Assembly (NCBI RefSeq): GCF_943734655.1
Contig: NC_071353.1
Span: 148,720,043-148,784,042 of the forward strand
Direction: 5' to 3'
DNA from: Sabethes cyaneus
Taxonomy: Eukaryota > Arthropoda > Insecta > Diptera > Culicidae
Length of the DNA stretch: 64,000 nt
Below, one piece after another: positions 44,001 through 55,400 of this stretch. Below the pieces are notes generated by a model. The model was not told the DNA's origin, made no database searches, and worked only from the letters and a program-made list of their open reading frames with translations. The translations under genes were made by a program, and so were the position numbers. The first letter of the stretch is position 1. Each line of letters opens with the position of its first letter.

Positions 44001-47000
44001 TGCTGACCGAAACCTGGCTTGACAACCGTACGTGCTCTCGGCAGATATTTGGGCCGAACTACGAAGTCTTTCGCTGTGATCGAAGTGTGCTCAACAGCCG
44101 CAAAGCTACGGGAGGCGGAGTCTTGATTGCGGTCCACCGCCAGTTGCAGACCTTCGTCATCGAAAACGTCGAGTGGTTACCGGTCGAGCAAGTATGGGTA
44201 AATATCAAACTTTCATACCGTATACTATTGTTGTGTGCCATCTATGTATCTCCTGACCGCATCCGAGACCCGGTTATTCTGAATGCACATATTAATTCAG
44301 TTAACCTAATAGCATCGATGGCATCTGCGTCCGATGACATTATTATTCTGGGTGATTTCAATCTACCAAGCATTAATTGGTGTGAACGCGGCAACGGATA
44401 CCTGTATGCTGACATGCGTCAAGGATCTGGGGATACTGCTCGACTCTAAACTTACATTCAAACAGCACATCGCGTTCATCGTGGACAAGGCCTGCAGGAA
44501 CCTTGGCTTCATTATGCGCATCGGCAAGAACTTCAACGATGTTTACTGCTTGAAAGCTCTTTATTGTGCACTAGTCGGCTCCAACCTTGAATACTGTGCT
44601 CCAGTTTGGAGTCCCTACTATCAAAATGGAATTAGCCGAATCGAGTCAGTGCAGCGGAGATTCATTCGCTTTGCTCTTCGAAGACTTCCGTGGAATAACC
44701 CTTTCCAGCTGCCAAGCTACGAACAACGCTGTAGGCTCATCGACCTAGACCCCCTTCATGTTCGTCGCGATGTAAATAGAGCAACAATTGTCTCTGATTT
44801 ATTGACCTCACGAGTGGATTGCCCGTACATATTGGAAAACCTTGATATTCACGTCCGGAGTCGTACATTGCGCAATAGACACTTTCTACACGTGCCGAAT
44901 CGACGGACTAACTACAGCAGCTTCAGCACGATTATCGGTCTCCTACGCCACTTTGACCGTTTTTACTCCAGCTTCGAATTTGACGTCAGCCTTAACCTGC
45001 TGAAAAATCGTTTTTTATCAATAGCGCGTAGTTTTTAGGTTAAATTACCATTTGGGCCACACGGCCTGTTGATGTACAAATAAACAATTAAGCTCAATGG
45101 CACTAAAATCTAAAGTATCAAACAGGAGAAGGATCTCAGCCTTATTTTAGATATTCAATCATCGTTCGGACGTCACATTTCCTATCATTGCGGACGTAGC
45201 ATCCGGAACTTTGGGTTTCGTCTTCCGCAACGCTAAAGGCTTCACCAACGGGTATTGTCTCAAGGTATTACGTTCGTTCATTCGTTTGTCTTTCGAATAC
45301 GGTCCCATTGTCTGGCATTGATATTACCAAAACGTGATGGCAAAGATTGGGTCGATTCAACGTCGCTTCTTACGCTTTGCTCTTCGTCATCTATCATGGC
45401 GAGATCCGTTCCCATTGCCAAGTGACAAAGGTCGCTGCCGATAGAACCATTTGGAAACGCTTCTGGTGCAAGAAAACGTGACAAGAGCTTTCTTTACCGA
45501 CGATATGTTGCAGCCTGGTAAATGGCCGGATAATGCGGAATATAGACCCCATAGTGGTCGTTAGCCTCTTATCCAGCAACTCCGATCCCGACCTCCTCAT
45601 GGTATGAGGCAGAATACGAGTAACCTTAGCGGAGATCGGGTAACCAACCCCGGTGGAAACTAAGGTCGTACACTAACCGGGAAGGAGGTATAGTGAGTCT
45701 CGGCACTATAAGATGGCAGCCCCATCGCGAGACTCGGTAGTGTTGCCCCAGCACGGCTACACACCTAAATTCAAAAACTAACAACATTCAAGCATATTCG
45801 GAGCGGAATATTCGGCATCGACCTAGGCGACGGAACAAGGATGACGAATGGAGACTCGGTACTTGGAACTGCAGATCGCTAAATTTCGCAGGTTACCAGG
45901 GGGTGCTGATTCAACAGCTTGAACCCCGCAAACTCGGCATTGTAGCTCTGCAGGAAATCTGTCGCAAAGGAGAGAAGGTATGGAAGATCCGTGGCGGAAA
46001 GGCCCAGTTTTACCAGAGCGGTGGCGCTACCAACGAACTGGGAACGGGTTTTGTGGGGCTGGGTGGAATGCAGGATCGCACAAAGGTAGATCCGACGATG
46101 AGAAAAAAACGTTCTACGCGAGGCTGGAGGCAACGTACGACAGCTGCTCGTCACAGGACAGCAAGGTCGTCATCGGGAATATGAACGCCCAGGTCGTCAG
46201 GGAAGAAATGTATAGACCGGTGGTAGTACTCCATAGCCTGCACACCGACACGAACGATAACGGCCAACGATGTATAAACTTCGCAGCTTCCCGAGGCCTG
46301 GTGATCCGAAGCACCTTTTTCCTGCGCAAGGATATCCACAAAGCCACCTGGAGATCACCTGACCAACGTACTATGAACCAAATTGACCACGTTCTAATAG
46401 CGGGCCGGTTTTTTTTCTAACATCACGAACGACACGTCAAAGCCGCCCTCCTCGGCTGAACGTCAGGCAGCTAGATAACCGGCAAGCTACCGAGAACTAC
46501 GCACGAAAACTGAATGAGGCACTGGCTTCTTCCGAGGAGTCAGGTGCTTCAAACCTCGAAGACGGTTGGGGCAGAATATGCTCGGCCATCGGAGACTGGG
46601 CACTAGGTATTGAGCCTCGGAGTACACAAAATGATTGGTTCCATGGGGAATGCCAACAAGCGGTGGAGAGGAAAAATACTGCTAGAAAAACTATCTAAGT
46701 ATTGTCACTAGAGAAAACCTGGCCAAATACCGACGAGCTAGGAACCAGTTGACCACGATCCTGAGGAGGAAAAAGCGCCAAAAGGAGGACAGAGATCGTG
46801 AGGAATTAGAACAACTATTCCGAGCTAATGACATGCGCAAACTTTATGAGAAAGTGAATCAAACTCGGAAGGGCTACACACCAAAATCTGACATGTGTAG
46901 TGACGAGGGAGGGAATCTAATTACAAACGAGCGCGAGGTGGTCGACAGATGGAAGCAGTTCTTCGATGAACACCTCAATGGCGAAGTCGCAGAAGGAGGC

Positions 47001-50000
47001 GGAACGGAAATTAACCTAGGAGCGCCCATGGAAGATAGTAATATCCTAGCACCTGATCTCCAAGGAGTCAACCGAGAAATCGGGCTGCTGAAGATCAATA
47101 AAGGCGCTGGGAAGGACCGCCTACCGGCAGAGCTTTCTAAACATGGCGGACAAACGCTAGCAAAAGCTCTACACTGGGTTATTTCGAGGATTTGGGAGGA
47201 GGAAAAGCTACCGGAGGAATGGATGGAAGGAGTGGTTTGTCCCATCTACAAAAAGGGTGATCGGCTAGACAGCTGCAACTATCGTGGTATTACGCTGGTA
47301 AACGCCGCCTACAAGGTATTCTCCCAGATCCTGTTACGCCGGTTGTCACCGATAGCACAAGGTTTCCTAGGGAATTATCAGGCGGGTTTCATGGAGGCTC
47401 GCGCAACTACGGACCATATTTTTACTATCCGACAGATCTTGCAGAAATGTCGGGAGTACAACGTTCCCACGCATCACATCTTTATTGATCTCAAAGCAGC
47501 ATACGATACAGTCGATCGAGACAAGCTATGGCAGATAATGCACGAACACGGTTTTCCGCACAAACTGACGCGACTGATCAGAGCTACATTGGATCGAGTG
47601 ATGTGTTTCGTACGCATCTCTGGGACACTCTCGAGTCCCTTCGAGACGCGGCGAGGGTTGAGACAAGGTGCCGGTTTACCCTGCGTGCTGTTCAACATCG
47701 CTCTTGAGGGGGTGATCCGACGAGCGGGCATCGAAACGAGAGGCGCGGCTTTTGCCAAGGGTAGCCAACTTCTAGGCTTTGCCGATGATTTCGATGTCAC
47801 AGCCAGGAACTTTGCGATGGTGGAGGCAATCTACGCCAGACTGAAAGCGAAGTCTAGGAGAATTGGGCTAAAAATAAATGCGTCGAAGACCAAATACATG
47901 GTAGGAAGAAGCTCAAAGGAAACAAACGCGCGTCTCCCACAGATGGTAATCATTGACGGCGACGAACTAGAAGTGGTAGAAGAGTTCGTGTATTTGGGAT
48001 CGCTGGTGACCGCGGACAATACTACTAAGGAGATCCAGCGGCGCATCCAAGCGGGAAATCGGGTCCACTTTGCCCTTCGTAAAACGCTACGATCAAGAAG
48101 CATACGCCACCACACGAAGTTAATAATGTACAAAACCCTTATTAGACCGGTAGTTCTTTATGGACTTGAAGCCATTTACAAACTCGTTGTCAGCATCAAA
48201 AAATGCAGTCGATGATCTTTCATCGATTTCGTCAATTCGATGGTAATATTCTCAATTGAATGAACCATGTAACGAATCTTGGTATTCTACTAGAGCCTAA
48301 GCTTACTTTCCATGCGCACTACAGGAGGGATTATTTCCAAGGCAAACAGACAACAGGCAGGAAATGACTTTTTAGCATCAGCGAGCCGTAGAAAAGTTTG
48401 CACAGATCCGAACCGAACGATTTAGTCTTCGTAGGCTGTGTATTGTTGAGCGTCTCGACACAGGCAAGCCGGCTTCAACCTGATAGTGCCGTCTAGCACG
48501 TTGGGCCCCCGGCACCTTGGTGGTGGGGCTTTTGAAAAGAACGGATTGCAGAGTCGTCTGGCATCCTTCCGACGTGGCCGGCCCACCGCAGTTTTCCAAC
48601 TTCCAATAGCTTCCAATAGCAGAAATGCGATGAGGGTTAGGAGAAAGCGGCGGTTTATCCTGCATACTTTTCAACATCGCTTGATCCGAAGAGCGGTCAT
48701 TAAAACGAGAGACACGTTGTTTAGCAAAAATAGTCAACTCTCAAGCTTTGCAGCCAGGAACATACAAATACATGAACCATTTGTGGTATATTTGTGAAAC
48801 ATCATCACGGGGGTTCGCGGACAAAAAAGGTTAGGAACCACTGCGTTGAGGCATAGTTAAAATGCAAAAGTAATTGTTTTCGACCAAATAAGATTATCAA
48901 GCATTTAGGCATGTTTAGCGACATGACACCATTCAGCGAGAGTTTCCACCTGTTTTTTTTTTTGCAGAAAAACTGTGTCGTCGTTCGTATACAGCAAGAA
49001 TAAACGCGACCCAAGGTGGCTTCCTTGTGGAACGTCAGACCAAACTGAAAACGGAGACGAGATATGATCACCTATTTTAACAGACGCGACTGAGAAGAAC
49101 GCTGTAAGCAAACGACCGGACCGTGTCGAACTGGGAAGAGGGTTCCATAGAGCTTCCTGCAACGCATCAAAACGACTGACGGCTGAGATTCCAATATGGG
49201 GTTTCCATATTGCGTTGTGATAGGCATCCCGGATCGCAACTGCTACTATGAACACCGGTGTTCCAACATTAAGTTTCAAAAAACTTGAAAAACGGCTGAC
49301 TTATAAGCGTGCAAGACGTAACCACTTTTCGTTACATGTTCATTTCTCGTACTTCTAAAGTGCACCCCAATATAGAAAACAAAAGCCTAGTTCTAGACGT
49401 TAAAACTCACCGATAGGGATGCTTCAGGCACCCGTACGTCTCCCGGTACCGTCCGTAGAGCGTCCCGTAGGAAACACCCAGCAGCTTGGCGGCCTTCTTC
49501 ATTTCCAGCGTCTTGTTCTTGATACCGTCCATCACCCGCTTGGTGAACGGTTCCTCCCAGAACTGCGGCCGGCGGCCCTTGGTCAGATAGTCGTTCATTT
49601 TGACGACATCTTTCCACTCCTCCTGTTCCTGGGCGGTCAGAAACACCGAAGTGGTCTGATCGTTCGGACTCGGTGGCGATTGGTCGTCGTACTCGAACTT
49701 CGCCCCAATGTTAGCCATATAGTCCTGCGGCGTATCGGGTCGTTCCAGCTTCGGAATCAACTTCCGCGGAATGTGGGTATCCTCGTCGAACTCCATACCG
49801 TGCAGCGCTTCCGGTGGAATCGTTCGACTCTGCTGCTCCAGATAGGCAGCCGCAGCCGCCGAGTGTTGCTGCTGCTGGTGCTGGTGCTGGTGCTGCTGCT
49901 GTTGCTGGTGCTGCTGGTGGTGGTGATTTTGCTGCTGCTGTTCGTCTCGATTGGTTTGCTCGTTGGAACTGTCGTCCATCATGACCGCCACCAGCTGCGA

Positions 50001-50876
50001 GCTGGACGTGAACGGCGTAGAACTACCGGCGCCACCCTCAACGTGCGAGATTTTCGGTCTGCAAAACAAAAAATTAATAAATAATTCTAACCTAGAGAGG
50101 GGATGCAACCAGGTAACTTACAGCTGTTGGAACGTATCGTATTCTTCGTCCAGCGGAGGTCGACCACGTTTCTTCTTGCTGCCGAAGTAGTTGATGGGCG
50201 AGGCGCAGTTGGCGGGATTGCGCGGCGAGCCCGCCGCCAGCGGCGTCAGCAGTGGCAAATTCGGCGAGTCCGAAATGCGGCTCTCCAAACTACTGACCGT
50301 CAGCGGAGTCAGCGAGGATGCCGCTGCGGCTGCAGCCGCCGCTAGCGAATGCTGTGGCGCCAGCAGCTTTTTAGTTTCCACAATTTTAATACTGTTATTG
50401 TTGTTATTATTGTTACCGGCAGCAGCGTTACCGTTTTTCACGCTCATACTGTTGTTGTTATTGTTGTGCCCGCTGGCATCGCTGCCGGCCGTGCTGCCAT
50501 TTTCGTCATCCCGCCAGCTAACCTCGGCCAGACCCTTGATGCGCAGCTCTTCGGCCGTCTTGAGCAGCGACGCCAACGACCCGTGCTCGACGTTGATTTC
50601 GCCTTTGTACATGAACTCGATCAGGCACTTGATGTCCTCGAATTTGGCATCGCGCATGATGATGATCGGATCCTTCTCCGTCGTGCTGCAGTTGGTCAGC
50701 AGCTGGTCGAAGTAGGTACTGCAGGCGCACAGCACCACCCGGTGCGCGCGGATCGTTTGGCCCTCGCAGGCCAGCGTTACGTCGCAGAAGCACCCGCGAT
50801 CGAGCAGCTGGGAGAACATGGTCTGCAGGTTGCTGTGGTGGTACTTCCACCGGAGGCAATACTGTTGCGGTAGCAT
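41023..50876 (-). CDS. BTB/POZ-Psq transcription factor
   Basis: Four coding exons: 50876-50122, 50058-49411, 42133-41941 and 41382-41023, in phase, 651 residues. Signals: CAGCT|GTAAGT, TTTTGCAG; CG|GTGAGT, CTATTGTAG; CAA|GTAAGT, GCTTGTAG. A 5' UTR acceptor (TTTCAG) precedes 50949. Residues 1-120 are a BTB dimerisation domain (QYCLRWKYHHSNLQTMFSQL, FCDVTLACEG, EFMYKGEINVEH). An Ala/Asn/His/Gln-rich linker follows. A Psq-type helix-turn-helix ends exon 3 (MKKAAKLLGVSYGTLYGRYR) and a second one is in exon 4 (ISLPRAAELMHTTPSTISSY). The tail is rich in Q, G and S and contains LRIKPE. Nuclear DNA-binding regulator of the bric-a-brac/pipsqueak kind; the exact orthologue is not recognised. The third coding intron is 7.3 kb and full of LINEs. 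Confidence 0.9.
41704..41940 (-). other. Possible alternative coding extension of BTB-Psq exon 4
   Basis: Beyond the GTAAGT donor of exon 4 the frame stays open for 78 more codons with coding-like text: a Q7 run, Ala-rich segments, ALDMSCRSTPEQ and TPPPPPAVP. Reading through would give an isoform with a different C-terminus. Transcript evidence is lacking. Confidence 0.45.
42170..42400 (-). mobile_element. Non-LTR RT fragment
   Basis: Minus strand reads VYTDSKAAFDRIDHRIPLRT near 42400-42340 and VPQGSIMGSLLFSLYFNNIA near 42235-42180 (frame-shifted). It resembles Jockey/CR1-type RT. In the intron of the BTB-Psq gene. Confidence 0.65.
42775..42960 (+). mobile_element. CR1-like RT fragment
   Basis: Plus strand VLRWFSSYLVSRKLTATVVD and SSGIPQVSHLGPLIFLQYF, with a stop between them. 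It abuts the next CR1 copy. Confidence 0.7.
42961..45110 (+). mobile_element. CR1-like (T1/Q type) LINE with internal deletion
   Basis: The best CR1 copy in the window. ORF1 end: KLFWVYLSRFHPTVTSDEVV near 43155; GKYTFVNIHPATD near 43540. ORF2 endonuclease from 43900: VYYQNVGGMNTSVPYYLLA, IIVLTETWLDNRT, GGGVLIAVHRQL, IIILGDFNLPSINW. At about 44410 the sequence jumps from the endonuclease end straight to the C-terminal region KDLGILLDSKLTFKQHIAF, then LEYCAPVWSPYYQNGISRIE and LLKNRFLSIARSF. Most of the RT is deleted. The flanking frames are otherwise open (281 and 234 codons), so the deletion is the main lesion. Confidence 0.9.
45130..45600 (+). mobile_element. CR1-like C-terminal fragment
   Basis: Broken frames read GRHISYHCGRSIRNFGFRLP, YQNVMAKIGSIQRRFLRFAL and FFTDDMLQP, equivalent to 44470-44830 of the previous copy but diverged and with stops. 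Confidence 0.7.
45640..48180 (+). mobile_element. RTE-like LINE, nearly complete, 3'-truncated
   Basis: Endonuclease start LGTWNCRSLNFAGYQG near 45870 and LGIVALQEICRKGEKVW, then NMNAQVVREEMYRPV near 46180, with frameshifts and a deletion to 46450. The RT is open from 46749 to 48215 (488 codons): NKGAGKDRLPAELSK, CPIYKKGDRLDSCNYRGIT, FIDLKAAYDTVDR, GLRQGAGLPCVLFNIALEG, GFADDFDVTARN (ADD intact), EFVYLGSLVTAD. It ends abruptly after VVLYGLEAI at 48170, where CR1 sequence begins. It lies in the 7.3-kb intron of the BTB-Psq gene. Confidence 0.88.
48181..48340 (+). mobile_element. CR1-like RT scrap
   Basis: Reads KCSVISFHR-like text and TNLGILLEPKLTFHAHYR, matching the KDLGILLDSKLTF motif of the CR1 copy at 44430. 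Confidence 0.6.
48440..48612 (-). mobile_element. RTE-like C-terminal scrap
   Basis: Minus strand reads VGKLRWAGHVGRMPDDSAIR, the RWAGHVARMPD motif of RTE elements. Confidence 0.65.
48613..48790 (+). mobile_element. RTE-like RT scrap
   Basis: Reads RRFILHTFQHRLIRRAVIKT and NSQLSSFA, a degenerate version of LLFNIALEGVIRRAGIKT...SQLLGFA. Confidence 0.6.
48905..49320 (-). mobile_element. CR1-like RT fragment
   Basis: Minus strand: AFFSVASVKIGDHISSPFSV and DVPQGSHLGSRLFLLYTND, preceded by linker text. It ends shortly before the BTB-Psq exon at 49411. Confidence 0.7.
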
Positions 50877-50949
50877 GACGGTTCGTCGCGTCCTAGTCGG
50901 AATAAACGGTTCGTTCGGGTGGGTACAACACAACTGAGAGATGGGCGAT
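50877..50949 (-). other. 5' UTR part of BTB-Psq coding exon 1
   Basis: On the minus strand CTACTTTCAG ends at 50950 and is preceded by a pyrimidine-rich run, making a good acceptor. The 73 bases from here to the ATG at 50876 would be UTR; further 5' exons must lie upstream and cannot be placed. Confidence 0.6.
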
Positions 50950-50952
50950 CTG

Positions 50953-52430
50953 AAAGTAGAACGGGAAAAAGAGAAAAGTTTTTTAAACACGGTTTTCCAA
51001 CGAATTTTTTTTCGGTTTCTCAGAAAAGAAATAAAAACTCTTATCGTGCGCTGGAAATTCAATATTATATGGTATACAAGGGTAGTGTATATTTCCATCA
51101 CCCTGCCCCTCTGTACCGGTGCTTGTCTGCAGTTGGCCGATTTTTCTTTTTATATTGGATTTTCCCCCTTTTTTGGAACGCGTCCGAGCAACCGAGCAGC
51201 GGGAAACACGAACGGGATATGACATTTTTCCTGAGACCGGTTCTCGTTTTTCATATATTTTTTTCTATCGTCGTTTCATTTTTTTTTTGGGATTTCAAGC
51301 ATACGATTTTTTTCTGCTGCTTTGGGCTGCTTCTGTCGGTTTCACGCTGGTGTCTCCAAGTCTCCGTTCTCTTGGGCTCTGGCTGACTGTGTGGCTGGTG
51401 ATAGGTATTTTTTTCTTATATAATAAAAATTTATGACAGAAAAATCGATACTTGGACGCTCTGGAGGACGAACAGCAGCCAGTAAACGAGGGTCCATTGT
51501 GGAAAAATTTACATTCAATCATAATTTGAATTGATTTGAGAAGAGTTTTTGAAACTAATGGAAAGGCACGTTTGTGGTGCGAAACAATTTCCATTAACGC
51601 AACGGAAATTTGATGCCGAATTGCGAACTTAATTGAATCAAACACAACATAATGCTACTTACTGTCCATGATTCCGAAAATACCCAAGAAATCGTGTCTT
51701 TTGCTGTAGAAATTAAAATTCTGGAGCGAAAAAAACTTGATTCCAACTTTTACAGTCTCAGGCACAGTTTGACGTTTGTTATCCGTTACCAAGGTACCAG
51801 CTCTGTTTGGTTTTTTCTTCACTTCAACTTTACGAAAATCATGGCCAACATGATGACATAGATCTTTTTTCATTCCTCAAAAAACTTATTCAGTTTCATT
51901 AACATGCTGCTGGCTGGCTGAGGCCAATTCACGAATATTTTTTCAAATTGACGCATCTGATGCATGCGTAGATAAGTTTTTTCAGGAACTAACCGTTACT
52001 CGGATTGTTTTTTTTTCGCATTTTCTATACTGTGAGGCGCTCTAATTTCATGCGGCTGATTTTCGGTGCCTAATTCCGAGCAACCTCGTGCTTTAAATCG
52101 ACAATCTCCCAGCAAAACATACGTTCATATGTTTAATGCAAGGTGAGTTAAAATAGGTGATCTAGTTTTCACAGTTTGTAGAACAGAAGTGCGCGGAACG
52201 ATTGGTTAGCAACCATCGGCGTTGTTTATACATTCAACGGTTTCCGCTTTGAAAATTTCGGTGATCGTCAAGGGTAACCCAGCGGGGGTGAAAAACAAAT
52301 TTGAACATCAGAAAACCTCTCTTGACTAACCTTGGTTTAATGTTCAACCAAATATACTTTTAAACACTCGTCAAATGTGTTACAGCGAAATACGATGGCA
52401 ATACGTCGGATTTAACATGAAAACACGATG
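50953..52430. other. Probable intron of the BTB-Psq gene
   Basis: No coding motif. T-rich around 51130-51430. A moderately long but featureless frame at 51295-51645 is regarded as chance. Confidence 0.4.
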
Positions 52431-55400
52431 AAAAGATGGGCATTGGTGTCTTTTGCCCAAAAAACACGACAAAAAACGACTAAAAGATACTTTATACCGT
52501 CACAAAGGTGACGGATATCTACGACAGGACGGCGTAAGAACGACGAAAAGGCAGTAAAAAGACAAAATATTTATATTGTATTGACATCAGAACAGACAAG
52601 AATCGAAACAACGACAAAGGTGATAATATAATGACAAAAAATCGAAGAAAACGACTAAATGTTGAAGAAAATACGCTAAAACAGATCACAGAAAAGCGGC
52701 AAAAAAGAGACAAAACATACTAAAAAGAAAAGGAACAAGTAAAAAGACAACTAAAAACGAACAAGACGACGCAAAACTGTCAAAAAAAGTGATGAAAGGA
52801 CAATAAAAAATAACGAAACGACTACAGGAAACAAACGTTGACAAAAAAACAAAGAAAAGGCGACCAAATTACGATAAAAAGACACCAAAACAACAATAAA
52901 AATGGCAACAAAAAGAACAAACCGCAAAAAGGATAAATAGATGATGAAAAAACAACAGAAATACGACAAAGAAACGAAGAAAGAACAAGAGATGACAAAA
53001 AACCGACGAAAGAGCGACAAAAATATGACGAAAGGATGAAAAAAAGATCTAGAACAAAGCTATAAAGAAAAAAAGCTGCGAAATAACAAAAAGGCACCGA
53101 TGAGATAACAATATGGTGACCAATGAACGAACGAAAAGACAGCAAAAAAGACGACGGAGAGGCGAAGAGAGACGGCACAGTGATGACAAAGATGCGTTGA
53201 AATGATGATGAAAGAGTTACGAAAATATGGTTAAAAGAACCGTGCAGCAAGAACAAAAAAAAAAATGACAAAAATCGTTAGAAAAAAGCGACAAAACATG
53301 CTAGAAAGGTAACAAAAAGATGTCCAACATGTGACAGAAGACACAACACAGAGGCGGTAAAATGACAACTAACAACGAACAAGACGACAAAAAAATGACA
53401 TAAAAGCGATGAAAGGACAATAAAAAAAACTGGCTAAACAACGACAGAAAACGGTGCCGAAAAAACGAAGAAAAGACTACAAAATAACGACAGTAAAAAC
53501 GGAAACAGCCGTCGAAAAAACAACAAAAAAAGTAGACGCAAAAAAGAGAAATAGATGACGAAAATACGACAAAGACACGAAGAAAAACCAAGAAAGAGAT
53601 GACAAAAAACCGGCAAAAGATCAACAAAAAGACAGCAAATAGGCGACATAGAGACGACGGAAACATGGCAAAAGGTAATGACAAGCAGACGAAAAGTCCA
53701 TTGAAAAAAGATGAAAGACGACAAAAAAGCGATGAAAAACCGTCAAAACAGACTACAGAAACCAGCTAAAAAGCGACAAAAAATGCCAAAAGCAGGCATC
53801 GAAATCTAAGTCGACAGTCGACCAAAATACGAGGAAAAGATTACAAAAAGACCATAAAAAGATAACAAAAATAAATTTTATAGAAAACTATAAAATGACA
53901 AAAGGGCGTCGATGAGATAACAATATGATGGCCAATGAACTACGAAAAGATAGCAAGCAGACGAGAAAAAGACGACGTAGAGACAAAGTTGCGTTGAAAT
54001 GATGACGAAAAGGTTACGAAAACATGGTGAAAAGAAACGTTCAACAATAACAATAAAAAATGATAACAAGTCGTTAGAAAAGCATAACAAAAAAGAGTGA
54101 CAAAACATGCAAAAAAAAATGGCAACGAAAAGATGTCAAACATACGACGGAAGGCATAACACAGACACACTAAAAATGACAAAAATGTGATGAAAGGACA
54201 ATAGAAAGAATAGCGAAATGACGACAGAAAACGATGACAAAAAAGCAAAGAAGACACCAACAAGTCAACAAAAACGGCAACAGCCGTTCAAAAAACGACA
54301 AAAAGAACAGACCGCAAAAAGGATAAACAGATGATGAAAACACACAACAGAAATACGACAAAGAAACGAAGAAAAAACAACAAAGAGATGACAAAAAACC
54401 GACGAAAGAGCGACAAAAATATGACGAAAAGATGACAAAAAAACCATAAAAAGATAACAAAACTATAAAGAAAAGAAAGCTGCGAAATAACAGACGATGG
54501 AGAGGCGGATGACTGATAAATGATGACAAAGATGCGTTGAAATGGTGATGAAATAGTTGCGAAAAGATGGTAAAAAGAACAAAAAGAACAACAACAAATG
54601 ACAAAAAGTCGTTAGAAAAAAGTCGTGAAAAAAGCGACAAAACATGCTAGAAAGATAACGAAAAGATGTCCAACATACGACAGAAGACACAACACAGAAG
54701 CGGTAGAATGACAACTAACAACGAACAAGACGACAAAAAAATGACATAAAAGCGATGAAAGGACAATAAAAAAACTGGCTAAACGACGACAAAAAACCAT
54801 GCCGAGAAAACGAAGAAAAGACTACAAAATAACGACAATAAAAACGGAAACAGCCGTCGGAAAAACAACAAAAAGAGCAGACGCAAAAAAAGATGATGAA
54901 AACACAACAAAAATAAGACAAAGACACAAAGAAAAAACAAAAGAGAGATGACAAAAAACCGACAAAAGATCAACAAAAAGACAGTAAATAGGCGACATAG
55001 AGACGACGGAAACATGGCAAAAGGTAATGACAAATAGACGGAAAGTCCATAGAAAAAAGATGAAAGACGACAAAAATACGATGAAAACCCGTCAAAACAG
55101 ACTACAGAAACCAGCGAAAAAGCGGCAAAAAATGCCAAAAGCAGGCGTCGAAATCCAAGTCGACGGTCGACCAAAATACGAGGGAAAGATGACGAAAAGA
55201 CCATAAAAAGATAACAAAAATAAATTTTATAGAAAATTAAAAAATGGCAAAAGGGCGTCGATGAGATAACAATGAACAACGAAAAGACAGCAAGCAGACG
55301 AGAAAAAGACGACGTAGAGGCGGAGAAAGACGGCACAATTATGACAAACATGCGTTGAAATAATGTGGAAAGAGTTACGAAAAGATGGTGAAAAGAAACG

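Noticed and set aside
49419..50873. Plus-strand frames of 221 and 174 codons opposite the BTB exons
   Set aside because: Antisense shadows; the minus strand shows a complete BTB domain with good splice sites.
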